Source: Flavobacterium coralii (GTDB lineage Bacteria; Bacteroidota; Bacteroidia; Flavobacteriales; Flavobacteriaceae). Taken from it: a DNA stretch of 64,000 bases. How positions within the stretch are numbered: position 1 is the first letter of the stretch; each line of letters opens with the position of its first letter. The stretch covers positions 248,001-312,000 of the forward strand of contig NZ_JAHDIU010000002.1 in the NCBI RefSeq assembly GCF_019891545.1, written 5' to 3'. Below, in pieces: positions 1 through 7,893 of this stretch. The position numbers and the translations under genes are program-made. The notes beneath the pieces are model-generated. The model was not told the DNA's origin and searched no databases. It was given only the letters and a program-made list of their open reading frames with translations.

Positions 1-2457
1 CTGTTTGCCCTTGTCGGCTTTATAATAGTTTCGCTTATATACTTTTACCCGGTCTTGCAGGGTAAAAAAATATACCAGTCGGATATTGTGCAATATACCG
101 GTATGGCCAAAGAGCAGAACGACTTCAGGAAGGATACAGGCGAAGAACCTTATTGGACCAACAGCGCTTTCGGCGGTATGCCCACTTACCAAATGGGGGC
201 TAATTACCCGCATAACTACATAAAAAAACTGGACTCGGTTTTGCGCTTCCTGCCACGCCCTGCAGATTATTTATTTCTCTATTTCATAGGTTTTTATATA
301 CTGATGTATGTGTTGAGGGTTAGCCCTTTAAAAGCTTTTATTGGTGCGCTGGCGTTTGGTTTTTCTACTTATCTAATAATTATACTGGGTGTGGGGCACA
401 ACGCAAAAGCCCACGCCATAGCCTATATGCCAATGGTGGTAGCCGGGGTGCTGCTGGTGTTTAAAAAGCGTTATATAGCCGGAGGGCTGCTCACTATGGT
501 AGCTGCCGCGCTCGAAATAAATGCTAACCATTTCCAGATGACCTACTACCTTTTATTATTATTGCTGGTATTGGGCATCTATTACGTAATAGAGATAGTT
601 AAAACTAAAGAATATAAGCATTTAGGAATACTTTCGGCAGTATTTGCAGGTGCAGCTTTACTTGCTGTAGGTGTAAACGCAACCGGGCTTATGGCTACGG
701 CAGAATATACTGATTTCAGTATCAGGGGCAAAAGCGAACTTACCATAAATCCTGATGGCACACCAAATACTACTGATTCGGCAATGGAATATGAGTATAT
801 TACAGAGTACAGTTACGGCATAGCAGAAAGCTTTAACCTGATTGCACCGCGCCTTTTTGGCGGTGGAGCAAGAGAAGATGTAGGCGAAAACTCTGTAATG
901 TATGAGTTTATATCCGATATTGGTGCTAACCCGCAGGAAGCAAAAGAGTTTGTAAAAACAGTACCCACTTATTGGGGAGAGCAACCCATTGTAGAAGCGC
1001 CTGCTTATATTGGCGCAATAGTATTTTTCTTTGCACTTGTAGCCCTTTTCATCGATAGCCGTAAAATAAAATATGCCTTTCTGGCAGGGGCTATATTGTC
1101 GTTACTATTGTCATGGGGTAAAAACTTCCCGGTGCTCACCAACTTCTTTATAGATTATGTCCCCCTGTATGATAAATTCCGTGCGGTATCTTCCATTCAG
1201 GTAATACTGGAGCTCTGCTTCCCTGTACTTGCCGTTATGGGCTTACAAACCTATTTTACATCAGATAAAACGGAGCAGCTAAAAGCCCTTAAACTGGCAG
1301 GCGGTACAGCTTTGGGTATAATTATATTATTATTCTTCTCTATGAGCATGTTCAGCTTTGTTGGTATGCATGATGAGCAGCTTAGGGAGATGTATGGTGA
1401 CATAGGCCCGGCATTTGTAGAAGCATTGCAGGAGCAGCGTAAAGACATGTACACGGGCGACCTGATTAGGAGCGGACTTTTAATACTGGCTGCGGCGGGT
1501 ATATTGTGGGCTTACATGAAAAACAAGCTATCGGCAATGTGGGCTACAGTGGTAGTAGGGCTGCTTATGGTGGGAGATTTATATATGATTGACCGCAACT
1601 ATGTTAACAATGACGATTTTGTAAGTGCCCGCGAAATGGATGCACCTTTCCAGGCAACGGAAGCTGACCAGTTTATTTTAGAAGATACAACTTATTACAG
1701 GGTATATGAGCCTCAGGGCAGGCTACAGGCACGCACATCTTACTTCCATAACTCTGTTGGTGGTTATAGTGCCGTGAGGCCGCAAAGGATGGACCAGCTA
1801 TTTAATTACTTAGTAGATCCGAGGGTTAATGCAGTTTTAAATACTATCAACCCAGAAACGATGGAAATACGGAAGCCGTTCCCTGTGCTTAACCTGCTCA
1901 ACATAAAGTACATGATTTTGCAGGCAGGTGATGGGCAAAATGTGCCTATCATAAATCCGTATGCTAATGGGCCTGCATGGTTCGTCAACAGCGTAAAACC
2001 GGTTACTACTGCCGATGAAGAGCTCAAATCGCTTGAAAAGCTGGACAGTTGGAATGTAGCGGTAATCAATAAAAAAGACTATCCTGAAGCTGTCCAAAAA
2101 ACCAGCTATCCTGCTGATAGTACGGCAACCATAACATTAAAAGAACACAAGCCAAATTATCTTAAATATTCAACAGATAAAGATAACGAAGGTTTAGCGG
2201 TTTTCTCTGAAATGTATTATACAAATGGCTGGAAAGCATACATAGATGGTAAGGAGATGCCCCATTTCAGGGCAAATTTTGTTCTGCGGGCAATGCAAGT
2301 ACCTGCTGGCAAACATACTATAGAATTTAAGTTTGAACCGGAAGTAGTAAAAACAGGCAGTAACATTGCATTAATGAGCAGTATAGGCATGATACTTTTA
2401 CTGGCTGGCGGTATTTATATGGCAGTACGTAAACCTCAAGAAACTAAACAGGAGTAA
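1..2457 (+). CDS. YfhO family membrane protein, 5' end cut by window edge
   Basis: The reading frame is open from base 1 (LFALVGFIIVSLIYFYPVLQ...), so the gene begins upstream of the window and the TTG at 55 is not its start. At least 818 residues are visible. It is a polytopic inner-membrane protein with many hydrophobic segments in the first 500 residues, a large extracytoplasmic part, and a final membrane helix near the C terminus. The conserved YfhO-like stretch with FSEMYYTNGWKAYIDGK followed by PAGKHTIEFKFEP is present near the end. YfhO proteins resemble glycosyltransferase-C membrane enzymes involved in glycosylating cell-surface polymers; the substrate here is unknown. The next gene, a glycosyltransferase, starts 4 bases after the stop, which suggests an operon for surface glycans. 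Confidence 0.85.
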   Translation: MFALVGFIIVSLIYFYPVLQGKKIYQSDIVQYTGMAKEQNDFRKDTGEEPYWTNSAFGGMPTYQMGANYPHNYIKKLDSVLRFLPRPADYLFLYFIGFYILMYVLRVSPLKAFIGALAFGFSTYLIIILGVGHNAKAHAIAYMPMVVAGVLLVFKKRYIAGGLLTMVAAALEINANHFQMTYYLLLLLLVLGIYYVIEIVKTKEYKHLGILSAVFAGAALLAVGVNATGLMATAEYTDFSIRGKSELTINPDGTPNTTDSAMEYEYITEYSYGIAESFNLIAPRLFGGGAREDVGENSVMYEFISDIGANPQEAKEFVKTVPTYWGEQPIVEAPAYIGAIVFFFALVALFIDSRKIKYAFLAGAILSLLLSWGKNFPVLTNFFIDYVPLYDKFRAVSSIQVILELCFPVLAVMGLQTYFTSDKTEQLKALKLAGGTALGIIILLFFSMSMFSFVGMHDEQLREMYGDIGPAFVEALQEQRKDMYTGDLIRSGLLILAAAGILWAYMKNKLSAMWATVVVGLLMVGDLYMIDRNYVNNDDFVSAREMDAPFQATEADQFILEDTTYYRVYEPQGRLQARTSYFHNSVGGYSAVRPQRMDQLFNYLVDPRVNAVLNTINPETMEIRKPFPVLNLLNIKYMILQAGDGQNVPIINPYANGPAWFVNSVKPVTTADEELKSLEKLDSWNVAVINKKDYPEAVQKTSYPADSTATITLKEHKPNYLKYSTDKDNEGLAVFSEMYYTNGWKAYIDGKEMPHFRANFVLRAMQVPAGKHTIEFKFEPEVVKTGSNIALMSSIGMILLLAGGIYMAVRKPQETKQE

Positions 2458-2460
2458 CGT

Positions 2461-3765
2461 ATGGCTGATAAGGATATAAACAGCAATAAGGTTTTAATAA
2501 TAAGTTATTACTGGCCTCCTGCGGGTGGGCCGGGGGTACAGCGCTGGCTTAAGTTTGTAAAATACCTTCCGGGCTTTGGTATAGAACCTGTTGTTTATGT
2601 TCCTGAAAACCCTACTTATCCTTTAATTGATAAAGGGTTGCAGGACGAAGTAAACCCTCAGGCTGTTATTATTAAAAAGCGAATAACAGAGCCTTACAAC
2701 TGGGCATCTGCATTCTCTAAAAAAAGTATTAAAGATATAAGTTCGGGTATCATTCCCGTTAAGAAAAAGCAATCGCTTTTACAGCGACTTATGTTGTGGG
2801 TTAGGGGGAATCTTTTTATTCCCGATGCAAGGGTGCTGTGGGTAAAGCCTTCTGTTGCTTTTCTCAAAGATTATATTGCTAAGCACGGCATTAAAACAGT
2901 AATCACTACCGGCCCGCCACACAGCCTGCACCTGATAGGGCTTCAGCTTAAAAAAGAGTTAGGCGTTAAATGGGTGGCCGATTTCAGGGACCCGTGGACG
3001 ACTATAGGCTATCATAAAGAGCTCAAGCTGGGCAAGGCTGCCGCAAAGAAGCACAAAGAGCTGGAGCATGAGGTATTGAATACCGCCGACCACGTTATTG
3101 TTACCAGCCCAACCACTAAAAAAGAATTTGAAGCTATAACAACCAGGCCTGTAACGGTTATTACCAATGGGTATGATGTAGAGAACATAGAAAGGCAAAC
3201 ACCCGACGAAAAATTCACGCTTGCGCATATCGGTTCATTTCTTTCAGAGCGCAACCCTTTGGCTTTATGGCAGGTATTACGGGAACTGATTAATGAAAAT
3301 AAAGACTTTAAGCAGGCTTTTCAACTTAAGCTGATTGGTGCGGTAAGTGCTGAGGTGATAGCATCAATTAATCAGGCAGGGCTTTCAGGCTTTGTGAATA
3401 ACATGGGCTATGTGTCGCACAGTACAGCGTTGGCAGAGCAACGCAAATCTCAGGTTTTACTTTTGGTAGAGATAAATTCTGAAGATACGAAATGTATTAT
3501 TCCCGGTAAACTTTTCGAATATATGGCTGCTGAACGGCCTATACTTTCCATAGGCCCTGAAGGTGCCGATCTGGCAGAAATAATTAAAGCTACCAATACA
3601 GGCGTATTTGCTACCTATACTGAAAAAGACAGGATAAAAGATACATTACTGGAGTATTTCAATAAATATAAAGATGGAAAGTTAAAAGCAAATGCTATTG
3701 GCTTACAGGGCTATTCACGTAAAAACCTCACGGCTAAACTGGCAGAGTTGCTGAAACAGCTTTAA
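2461..3765 (+). CDS. glycosyltransferase family 4-type protein
   Basis: Cytoplasmic GT-B fold glycosyltransferase of 434 residues. The N-terminal half begins with a beta strand and the motif YYWPPAGGPGVQRWLKF, typical of GT4-like enzymes. The C-terminal nucleotide-sugar half contains FTLAHIGSFL and the acidic stretch around IPGKLFEYMAAERPILSIGPEG, which carries the usual donor-binding K-x-FEY motif. Donor and acceptor cannot be told from sequence. It follows the YfhO-like gene by 3 bases and is probably co-transcribed with it, so both may act on the same surface glycan. The ATG at 2461 directly follows the upstream stop. Confidence 0.85.
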   Translation: MADKDINSNKVLIISYYWPPAGGPGVQRWLKFVKYLPGFGIEPVVYVPENPTYPLIDKGLQDEVNPQAVIIKKRITEPYNWASAFSKKSIKDISSGIIPVKKKQSLLQRLMLWVRGNLFIPDARVLWVKPSVAFLKDYIAKHGIKTVITTGPPHSLHLIGLQLKKELGVKWVADFRDPWTTIGYHKELKLGKAAAKKHKELEHEVLNTADHVIVTSPTTKKEFEAITTRPVTVITNGYDVENIERQTPDEKFTLAHIGSFLSERNPLALWQVLRELINENKDFKQAFQLKLIGAVSAEVIASINQAGLSGFVNNMGYVSHSTALAEQRKSQVLLLVEINSEDTKCIIPGKLFEYMAAERPILSIGPEGADLAEIIKATNTGVFATYTEKDRIKDTLLEYFNKYKDGKLKANAIGLQGYSRKNLTAKLAELLKQL

Positions 3766-3874
3766 AATAAAATCCCGCCTGCCTCTTATGAAGGACAGAC
3801 GGGACTTAACAAACCAACCAACCAATTATTAACAAATCTCAAAAAGTAATCCTGAGATTCATATTGTATAGTAC

Positions 3875-3913
3875 AAGTTACATGCCAAACTTAGAATAAG
3901 TGTAACTTTTTTT
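3875..3913 (+). terminator. probable terminator after the glycosyltransferase
   Basis: AAGTTACA (3875-3882) pairs perfectly with TGTAACTT (3901-3908). Within it ACTTA-GAA-TAAGT forms a second small stem, and a T run follows to 3913. Its position after the plus-strand glycosyltransferase and before the convergent gene fits an intrinsic terminator. A hairpin with TCCCG/CGGGA arms lies nearer the stop codon (about 3773-3803) but has no T run. Confidence 0.45.
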
Positions 3914-3943
3914 ATTACTATTGATGTTAAAGTTTTAAATTAA

Positions 3944-3968
3944 AAAACCACCTGAAACAGATGGTTTT
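3944..3968 (-). terminator. terminator of the GIN-domain gene
   Basis: On the minus strand AAAACCA-x-CTG, loop TTT, CAG-x-TGGTTTT forms a 10-bp stem with one mismatch, followed by further T residues. It lies 30 bases past the stop of the minus-strand gene at 3998-4720. Confidence 0.5.
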
Positions 3969-3997
3969 CAAAAGCAAAAAAACAAAATCAACCTGTA

Positions 3998-4720
3998 CTA
4001 GTCTAACATACAGAATTCACCGGATCCCGACCTCTTTAAATCCTGCTGCTCCGGGTTGCCTGCAAAAGCTATGTTTCCAGATCCGCTTATGCGGCCTTTT
4101 ATAGTATGTATACAGCACACATTAATGTTACCGCTACCGGAAACCAAAGCTTCCGTTATATCACTCTTAACTTTGTTAGCATCTATTTCACCCGAGCCCG
4201 ATACATTGCAGATTAAAGTTGCTGCATCCCCTCTTAGCTTTATAGAGCCTGTTCCTAACACTACAGCTTTAGCCTGAGGTGTATTTATTTTTAGGTTTAT
4301 TTCTCCTGAGCCATCTACCGAAACATTAACCGGGTTGGTAAACACATCTTTAGATGTTACAGAACCTGAGCCATTAAGGTATATATCATTTAACGCAGTA
4401 TAAGGCACTCTTATAGACACTCTGTTGTTTTTATTTGCCTGAAGCTTTACACTCTTTGGCAGCCTTATATTTAATTTACCGTCAGTTATAGTAATTTCTA
4501 TTAAGGAAAGAATATTTTCAGAACCTTCCATGAATATCTCGGATGATGAGGACTCCTGTAGCTTTACTTCAAAAGGGCCTGTTATGGCTATGGCGTTGAA
4601 TGTGCCAACTTCTTTTGATTGTTTGATTTTTTTGCCGTTGCCAACAAGCAGGCTGTGTTGTTGTGCCGATGCAGACAGGGCAAAGAAAAGCCCTGCAATA
4701 AATAAAATTGCTTTTTTCAT
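3998..4720 (-). CDS. exported GIN-domain (DUF2807) protein
   Basis: 240 residues with an N-terminal signal peptide (MKKAILFIAGLFFALSASAQ) followed by a repetitive beta-structure region. G-S-G turns recur (LNGSGSV, VDGSGEI, LGTGSI, VSGSGEI, VSGSGNI, ISGSGNI, RSGSGEF), the hallmark of the putative auto-transporter adhesin head GIN domain, a right-handed beta-helix. The function of the family is not established; it is found in the Bacteroidota envelope. The gene is the most distal of a minus-strand group headed by an ECF sigma factor and lies about 100 bases beyond the related 350-residue protein. Confidence 0.8.
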   Translation of the reverse strand: MKKAILFIAGLFFALSASAQQHSLLVGNGKKIKQSKEVGTFNAIAITGPFEVKLQESSSSEIFMEGSENILSLIEITITDGKLNIRLPKSVKLQANKNNRVSIRVPYTALNDIYLNGSGSVTSKDVFTNPVNVSVDGSGEINLKINTPQAKAVVLGTGSIKLRGDAATLICNVSGSGEIDANKVKSDITEALVSGSGNINVCCIHTIKGRISGSGNIAFAGNPEQQDLKRSGSGEFCMLD

Positions 4721-4735
4721 GATTGAACGTTTTTT

Positions 4736-4754
4736 GATTGATGATTGATGATTG
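4736..4754. repeat. 2.7 tandem copies of a 7-bp unit (GATTGAT)
   Basis: The unit GATTGAT is repeated head to tail immediately upstream of the GIN-domain gene, in its probable 5' untranslated region. Read on the gene's strand it is ATCAATC repeats. A shorter version of the same sequence abuts the ATG of the DinB gene near 24525. Confidence 0.7.
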
Positions 4755-4821
4755 TTTCTCCCCGGCGGGAGATCTTAATAATTGTTTTTAATAAGACGCT
4801 TTAAAAGCTTTTATGGTTGTA

Positions 4822-5874
4822 TTATGTTGTTTTTAAATTTATATCGCCGTATTCTGAACGTATTGTTACGCTGCTGCCATTAGCCGATTTATAATATCCT
4901 TTATATGTAGCCCCCATCATTTTTTCTTTTTTCTCGGTGAATTTCAGATCGTTGCTGCCATTTAGATTTCCGTAATTAAGGCTGAACACAAAAGTAAAGG
5001 CAAAATTTTTATCATAATTTAATCTTACACCCGTGTAAGAAGCATTTATATATATAGCTTTAACCGCCTGCTCTACATGCTGTACGTTGATGTTACCAAA
5101 TTTTATAGTAACATTCAGCAGGCTGCTCACATTTCCCACCTTCATTTGCAGGTAATCGCATGTACCTGTAATAGTGTTACCGTTCTTAATATACAGGTCG
5201 CCATATTTACAATCGTGCTTAATGGTGTTTATCTCACCGAGAGTAATATTCGTATATTCAGAATTTACATTTAATTCTGCGCCTTTTTCAATATTAAGCC
5301 CTGAGAATTTAGCCAGGATATTTCCGCCTTTCCAGTAGCCTATCCGGCTTGCGCCGCAATACTCCATTTTAATTATGTTGTCGGCATCGTTAAGTTCTTC
5401 AGCCTTTATGTCACCAAATTTACAGTTGAGGTTAGCCGGAGCATATAATTTCCCGAGTATGATTCCGCCATATTCGTTTTCAATAGTTACAGGGCTGCGC
5501 TTAGGTATTTTTATTGTATAATTTATTTCCATACCAACGTTTTCACAACTGATGTTTCTTATTTCCGTATCAGCAGAAACGCTGTTTTGTGATGCATTAA
5601 AAATAACATCAATACTATTAAAACGCTTTACAACCAGTGCTTCATCATTACCTGTCACGGTTATTACAACATCAATTGCGGTTTGGTTTTTATCCCATGT
5701 AGTAATATATACATTACCATAGCGGTTATCCACATCAAGCTGCGCCGAAGAGTTTACATTATAGAGCTTGTTTATCTTCCGTTCTTTTGTGTATTTACCC
5801 TTAGGCCCCGAAGCTATAGAAGCTATGGGAAACAGAAGAAAGAGGGCAAGAAATTTAAATGTTATTGTTTTCAT
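4822..5874 (-). CDS. exported DUF4097-like beta-repeat protein
   Basis: 350 residues with a signal peptide (MKTITFKFLALFLLFPIASIASG). The mature part alternates short beta strands with motifs such as DNRYGNVYI, ENEYGGIIL, NSEYTNITL and RSEYGDINL, the pattern of DUF4097/adhesin-type beta-helical proteins related to GIN-domain proteins. No catalytic residues are recognisable. Its start overlaps the stop of the membrane protein gene upstream by 20 bases, so the two are translationally coupled and probably in the sigma-factor operon. A surface or periplasmic role regulated by that sigma factor is inferred. Confidence 0.65.
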   Translation of the reverse strand: MKTITFKFLALFLLFPIASIASGPKGKYTKERKINKLYNVNSSAQLDVDNRYGNVYITTWDKNQTAIDVVITVTGNDEALVVKRFNSIDVIFNASQNSVSADTEIRNISCENVGMEINYTIKIPKRSPVTIENEYGGIILGKLYAPANLNCKFGDIKAEELNDADNIIKMEYCGASRIGYWKGGNILAKFSGLNIEKGAELNVNSEYTNITLGEINTIKHDCKYGDLYIKNGNTITGTCDYLQMKVGNVSSLLNVTIKFGNINVQHVEQAVKAIYINASYTGVRLNYDKNFAFTFVFSLNYGNLNGSNDLKFTEKKEKMMGATYKGYYKSANGSSVTIRSEYGDINLKTT

Positions 5875-6403
5875 TGTAGTTATCCTTTATTTTTTTGATG
5901 TTTTCAATTTGTGTCAGCACCTCTTCAAGAAACGATATCCTTGTTTGCAGGTTGGTAATCATAGCATGGATTATCTTTTTGTTTTCGCCTTTTTTCAGTA
6001 ATTCTTCAGTCAGTTTTTCATAGTCTTTTTCTAATACCGACATCCTGTAAAGCGCATCTTTAACCAGTTGTTTAGTTTCAGGGCTGTCCTCATTTTCTAC
6101 TTTTGCCAGTTCTTTTTCTATCACGAGGGTAAAATATTCCTGCGTTTGGGCAACTTTAGGCGGTAGCTTGCCAATGGTTTCATCTTGTGCCGGAGATTGG
6201 CTATATATAAACCATATGCCGAGCATTAATGCTATAGTAGCGGCAACGGGTGCAAACATTGTGGCAAGCCTATTCTTTTTTTTCTTTTGTTTGCCTTCCA
6301 GCTTAGCCAAAAACCTGTTTTCGTGACTAAAAGCAGGTTCCTCAGTATCCCATTGCCCTTTAAGATCATCAAAAAGTTCTTTCAGTTTTTTATCATTATC
6401 CAT
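5855..6403 (-). CDS. single-pass membrane protein, putative anti-sigma factor
   Basis: 182 residues: a charged cytoplasmic N terminus (about 1-45) containing a KQKKKKN cluster, one transmembrane helix (about 46-67, APVAATIALMLGIWFIYS) and a C-terminal part rich in predicted helix and coiled coil (EKDYEKLTEELLKKGE). It is not a member of a family I can name. The layout, with a short cytoplasmic domain, one helix and an external domain, together with an 8-base overlap with the ECF sigma gene, is what anti-sigma factors look like in this phylum. A classical zinc-binding ZAS motif is not visible. Confidence 0.6.
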   Translation of the reverse strand: MDNDKKLKELFDDLKGQWDTEEPAFSHENRFLAKLEGKQKKKKNRLATMFAPVAATIALMLGIWFIYSQSPAQDETIGKLPPKVAQTQEYFTLVIEKELAKVENEDSPETKQLVKDALYRMSVLEKDYEKLTEELLKKGENKKIIHAMITNLQTRISFLEEVLTQIENIKKIKDNYNENNNI

Positions 6404-6953
6404 TTTCCCTTAGTTTTTTTAGCAGGCTCTCGCGTGCCCTGCTTATTATGGTACGGCAGTTACCTGCATTAATCTTTAATATTTCGCAAATTTCTTCCTG
6501 ATCGTAACCCTCTATGTACAGCAGTGTTAAAATTATACGGTAGCTTTCTTTAAGCATGTTTATGGCTGTTTTAACCTGCTCTGCTTTAAGCGTTGTAAAA
6601 TCAATTACCGTATTTGCATAATCGCTTTCATCTTCTACTTTATAAAGCACCGGCTCCAGCTCACAAACAGGCTCTTTGCTTAGCTTTTTATAGTTGTCCA
6701 GGCTGTGGTTTATTACAATTCGCTTAAGCCATGCACCAAAAGTTACTTCTCCTTTAAAACTGTCCAGCTTTGTGAAAGCCTTCAAAAAAGCCTCCTGCAT
6801 TATATCTTCAGCCCAGTGCCCATCTTTAACTATACGCAACGCTATGTTGTACATAGGTTTGTAATACCGCTTGTACACCTCGAACTGGGCATTGCGGTTG
6901 CCTTCTTTACATAGGGCAAGTAAATGGTCTGTTTCTGCTGTGGCAGCTATCAC
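6396..6953 (-). CDS. ECF-type RNA polymerase sigma factor
   Basis: 185 residues with both sigma-70 regions: region 2 (about 25-95, YNIALRIVKDGHWAEDIMQEAFLKAF, then GAWLKRIVINHSLD) and region 4 (about 125-180, IEGYDQEEICEILKINAGNCRTIISRARE), a helix-turn-helix that reads the -35 element. The start is GTG; no ATG lies nearby in frame. The next two genes overlap head to tail, so sigma, membrane partner and exported beta-repeat protein form one unit. The sigma probably controls its own operon; no TAnnTTTG motif is evident upstream, as expected for an autoregulated ECF promoter. Confidence 0.85.
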   Translation of the reverse strand: MIAATAETDHLLALCKEGNRNAQFEVYKRYYKPMYNIALRIVKDGHWAEDIMQEAFLKAFTKLDSFKGEVTFGAWLKRIVINHSLDNYKKLSKEPVCELEPVLYKVEDESDYANTVIDFTTLKAEQVKTAINMLKESYRIILTLLYIEGYDQEEICEILKINAGNCRTIISRARESLLKKLRENG

Positions 6954-7063
6954 GCTTTTTGTGTTGGTTTGATATAATGACTGTACTCGTGTTATTGATG
7001 TTACAGTTTGATAAAATTATTTTTATTTTTTTTTAGGATGGCTAGTCATTTTATTTTTTTGCC

Positions 7064-7095
7064 ATAAAAAAAGCTGCCTTTGTTCGGGCAGCTTT
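7064..7095 (-). terminator. terminator of yebC
   Basis: Read on the minus strand, AAAGCTGCC, an 8-base loop and GGCAGCTTT form a perfect 9-bp stem followed by a run of T. It lies 22 bases after the yebC stop codon. Confidence 0.8.
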
Positions 7096-7116
7096 GATAG
7101 TTTTATTTTCAAGGGT

Positions 7117-7827
7117 TTATTCCTGCATAGTGTGGTAAACGTTCATCACATCATCGTCTTCCTCAATTTTCTCCAATAGCTTTTCAACATCGGCAACCTG
7201 CTCAGGTGTCAGCTCTTTTGTTACCTGCGGAATCCTGTCAAACCCTGATGAAAGTATTTCTATATTCCTGTTCTCAAGTTCTTTTTGTATTGCGCCAAAG
7301 CTGCCGAAAGGGGCATACATTACAATACCATCTTCATCAGCAAAAATTTCTTCTACGCCAAAATCTATCATCTCAAGCTCAAGCTCTTCCACATCAAGCC
7401 CTTCAGCCGGAATACGGAAATTACAGGTATGGTCGAACATGAACTCAACTGAACCCTGTGTACCCATTGTGCCGTTACACTTATTAAAATAGCTGCGGAT
7501 GTTGGCAACTGTACGGTTATTGTTATCAGTGGCTGTTTCTATAAGTATGGCAATGCCGTGTGGCGCATAGCCTTCAAACAATACTTCTTTATAGTTGGCA
7601 GTATCTTTATCAGATGCTTTTTTAATAGCGCGCTCAACATTGTCTTTAGGCATGTTGGCTGCTTTGGCGTTTTGCATAACCGCCCTTAGCCTTGCGTTGG
7701 TTTCGGGGTTAGGTCCGCCTTCCTTTACAGCAATAACAATATCTTTACCTATCCTGGTAAATGTTTTGGCCATTGCAGACCAACGCTTCATTTTTCTGGC
7801 TTTTCTAAATTCAAACGCTCTTCCCAT
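7117..7827 (-). CDS. yebC: YebC/PmpR family protein
   Basis: 236 residues, the normal length of the family. It has the conserved N terminus GRAFEFRKARK...MAKTFTRIGKDIVIAVKEGGPNPETN and the block NMPKDNVERAIKKAS. Further on are EVLFEGYAPHGIAILIE and the acidic C-terminal domain. YebC-type proteins were long annotated as transcriptional regulators; several act on ribosomes translating proline-rich stretches, so either role is possible. The gene is monocistronic, with a well-matched promoter just upstream and its own terminator downstream. Confidence 0.92.
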   Translation of the reverse strand: MGRAFEFRKARKMKRWSAMAKTFTRIGKDIVIAVKEGGPNPETNARLRAVMQNAKAANMPKDNVERAIKKASDKDTANYKEVLFEGYAPHGIAILIETATDNNNRTVANIRSYFNKCNGTMGTQGSVEFMFDHTCNFRIPAEGLDVEELELEMIDFGVEEIFADEDGIVMYAPFGSFGAIQKELENRNIEILSSGFDRIPQVTKELTPEQVADVEKLLEKIEEDDDVMNVYHTMQE

Positions 7828-7846
7828 AATTATTTTATTTGCAGCA

Positions 7847-7877
7847 CAAAAATAAACTTATTCGCTGTTTTTGCAAA
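7847..7877 (-). promoter_or_regulatory. yebC promoter (Bacteroidota -33/-7)
   Basis: On the minus strand TTTG (7874-7877) is followed after exactly 19 bases by TATTTTTG (7847-7854), a perfect match to TTTG-N19-TAnnTTTG. The -7 element lies 20 bases before the yebC ATG. This is the best-matching promoter in the window. Confidence 0.7.
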
Positions 7878-7893
7878 AAATATAAAACTGCTT

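Noticed and set aside
3773-3803. Hairpin TCCCG/CGGGA after the glycosyltransferase as the main terminator
   Set aside because: No T run follows; the hairpin at 3875-3913 is a better candidate.
4736-4754. Repeats considered as a CRISPR or attachment site
   Set aside because: Units are only 7 bp, contiguous, without spacers, and no cas or integrase genes are present.
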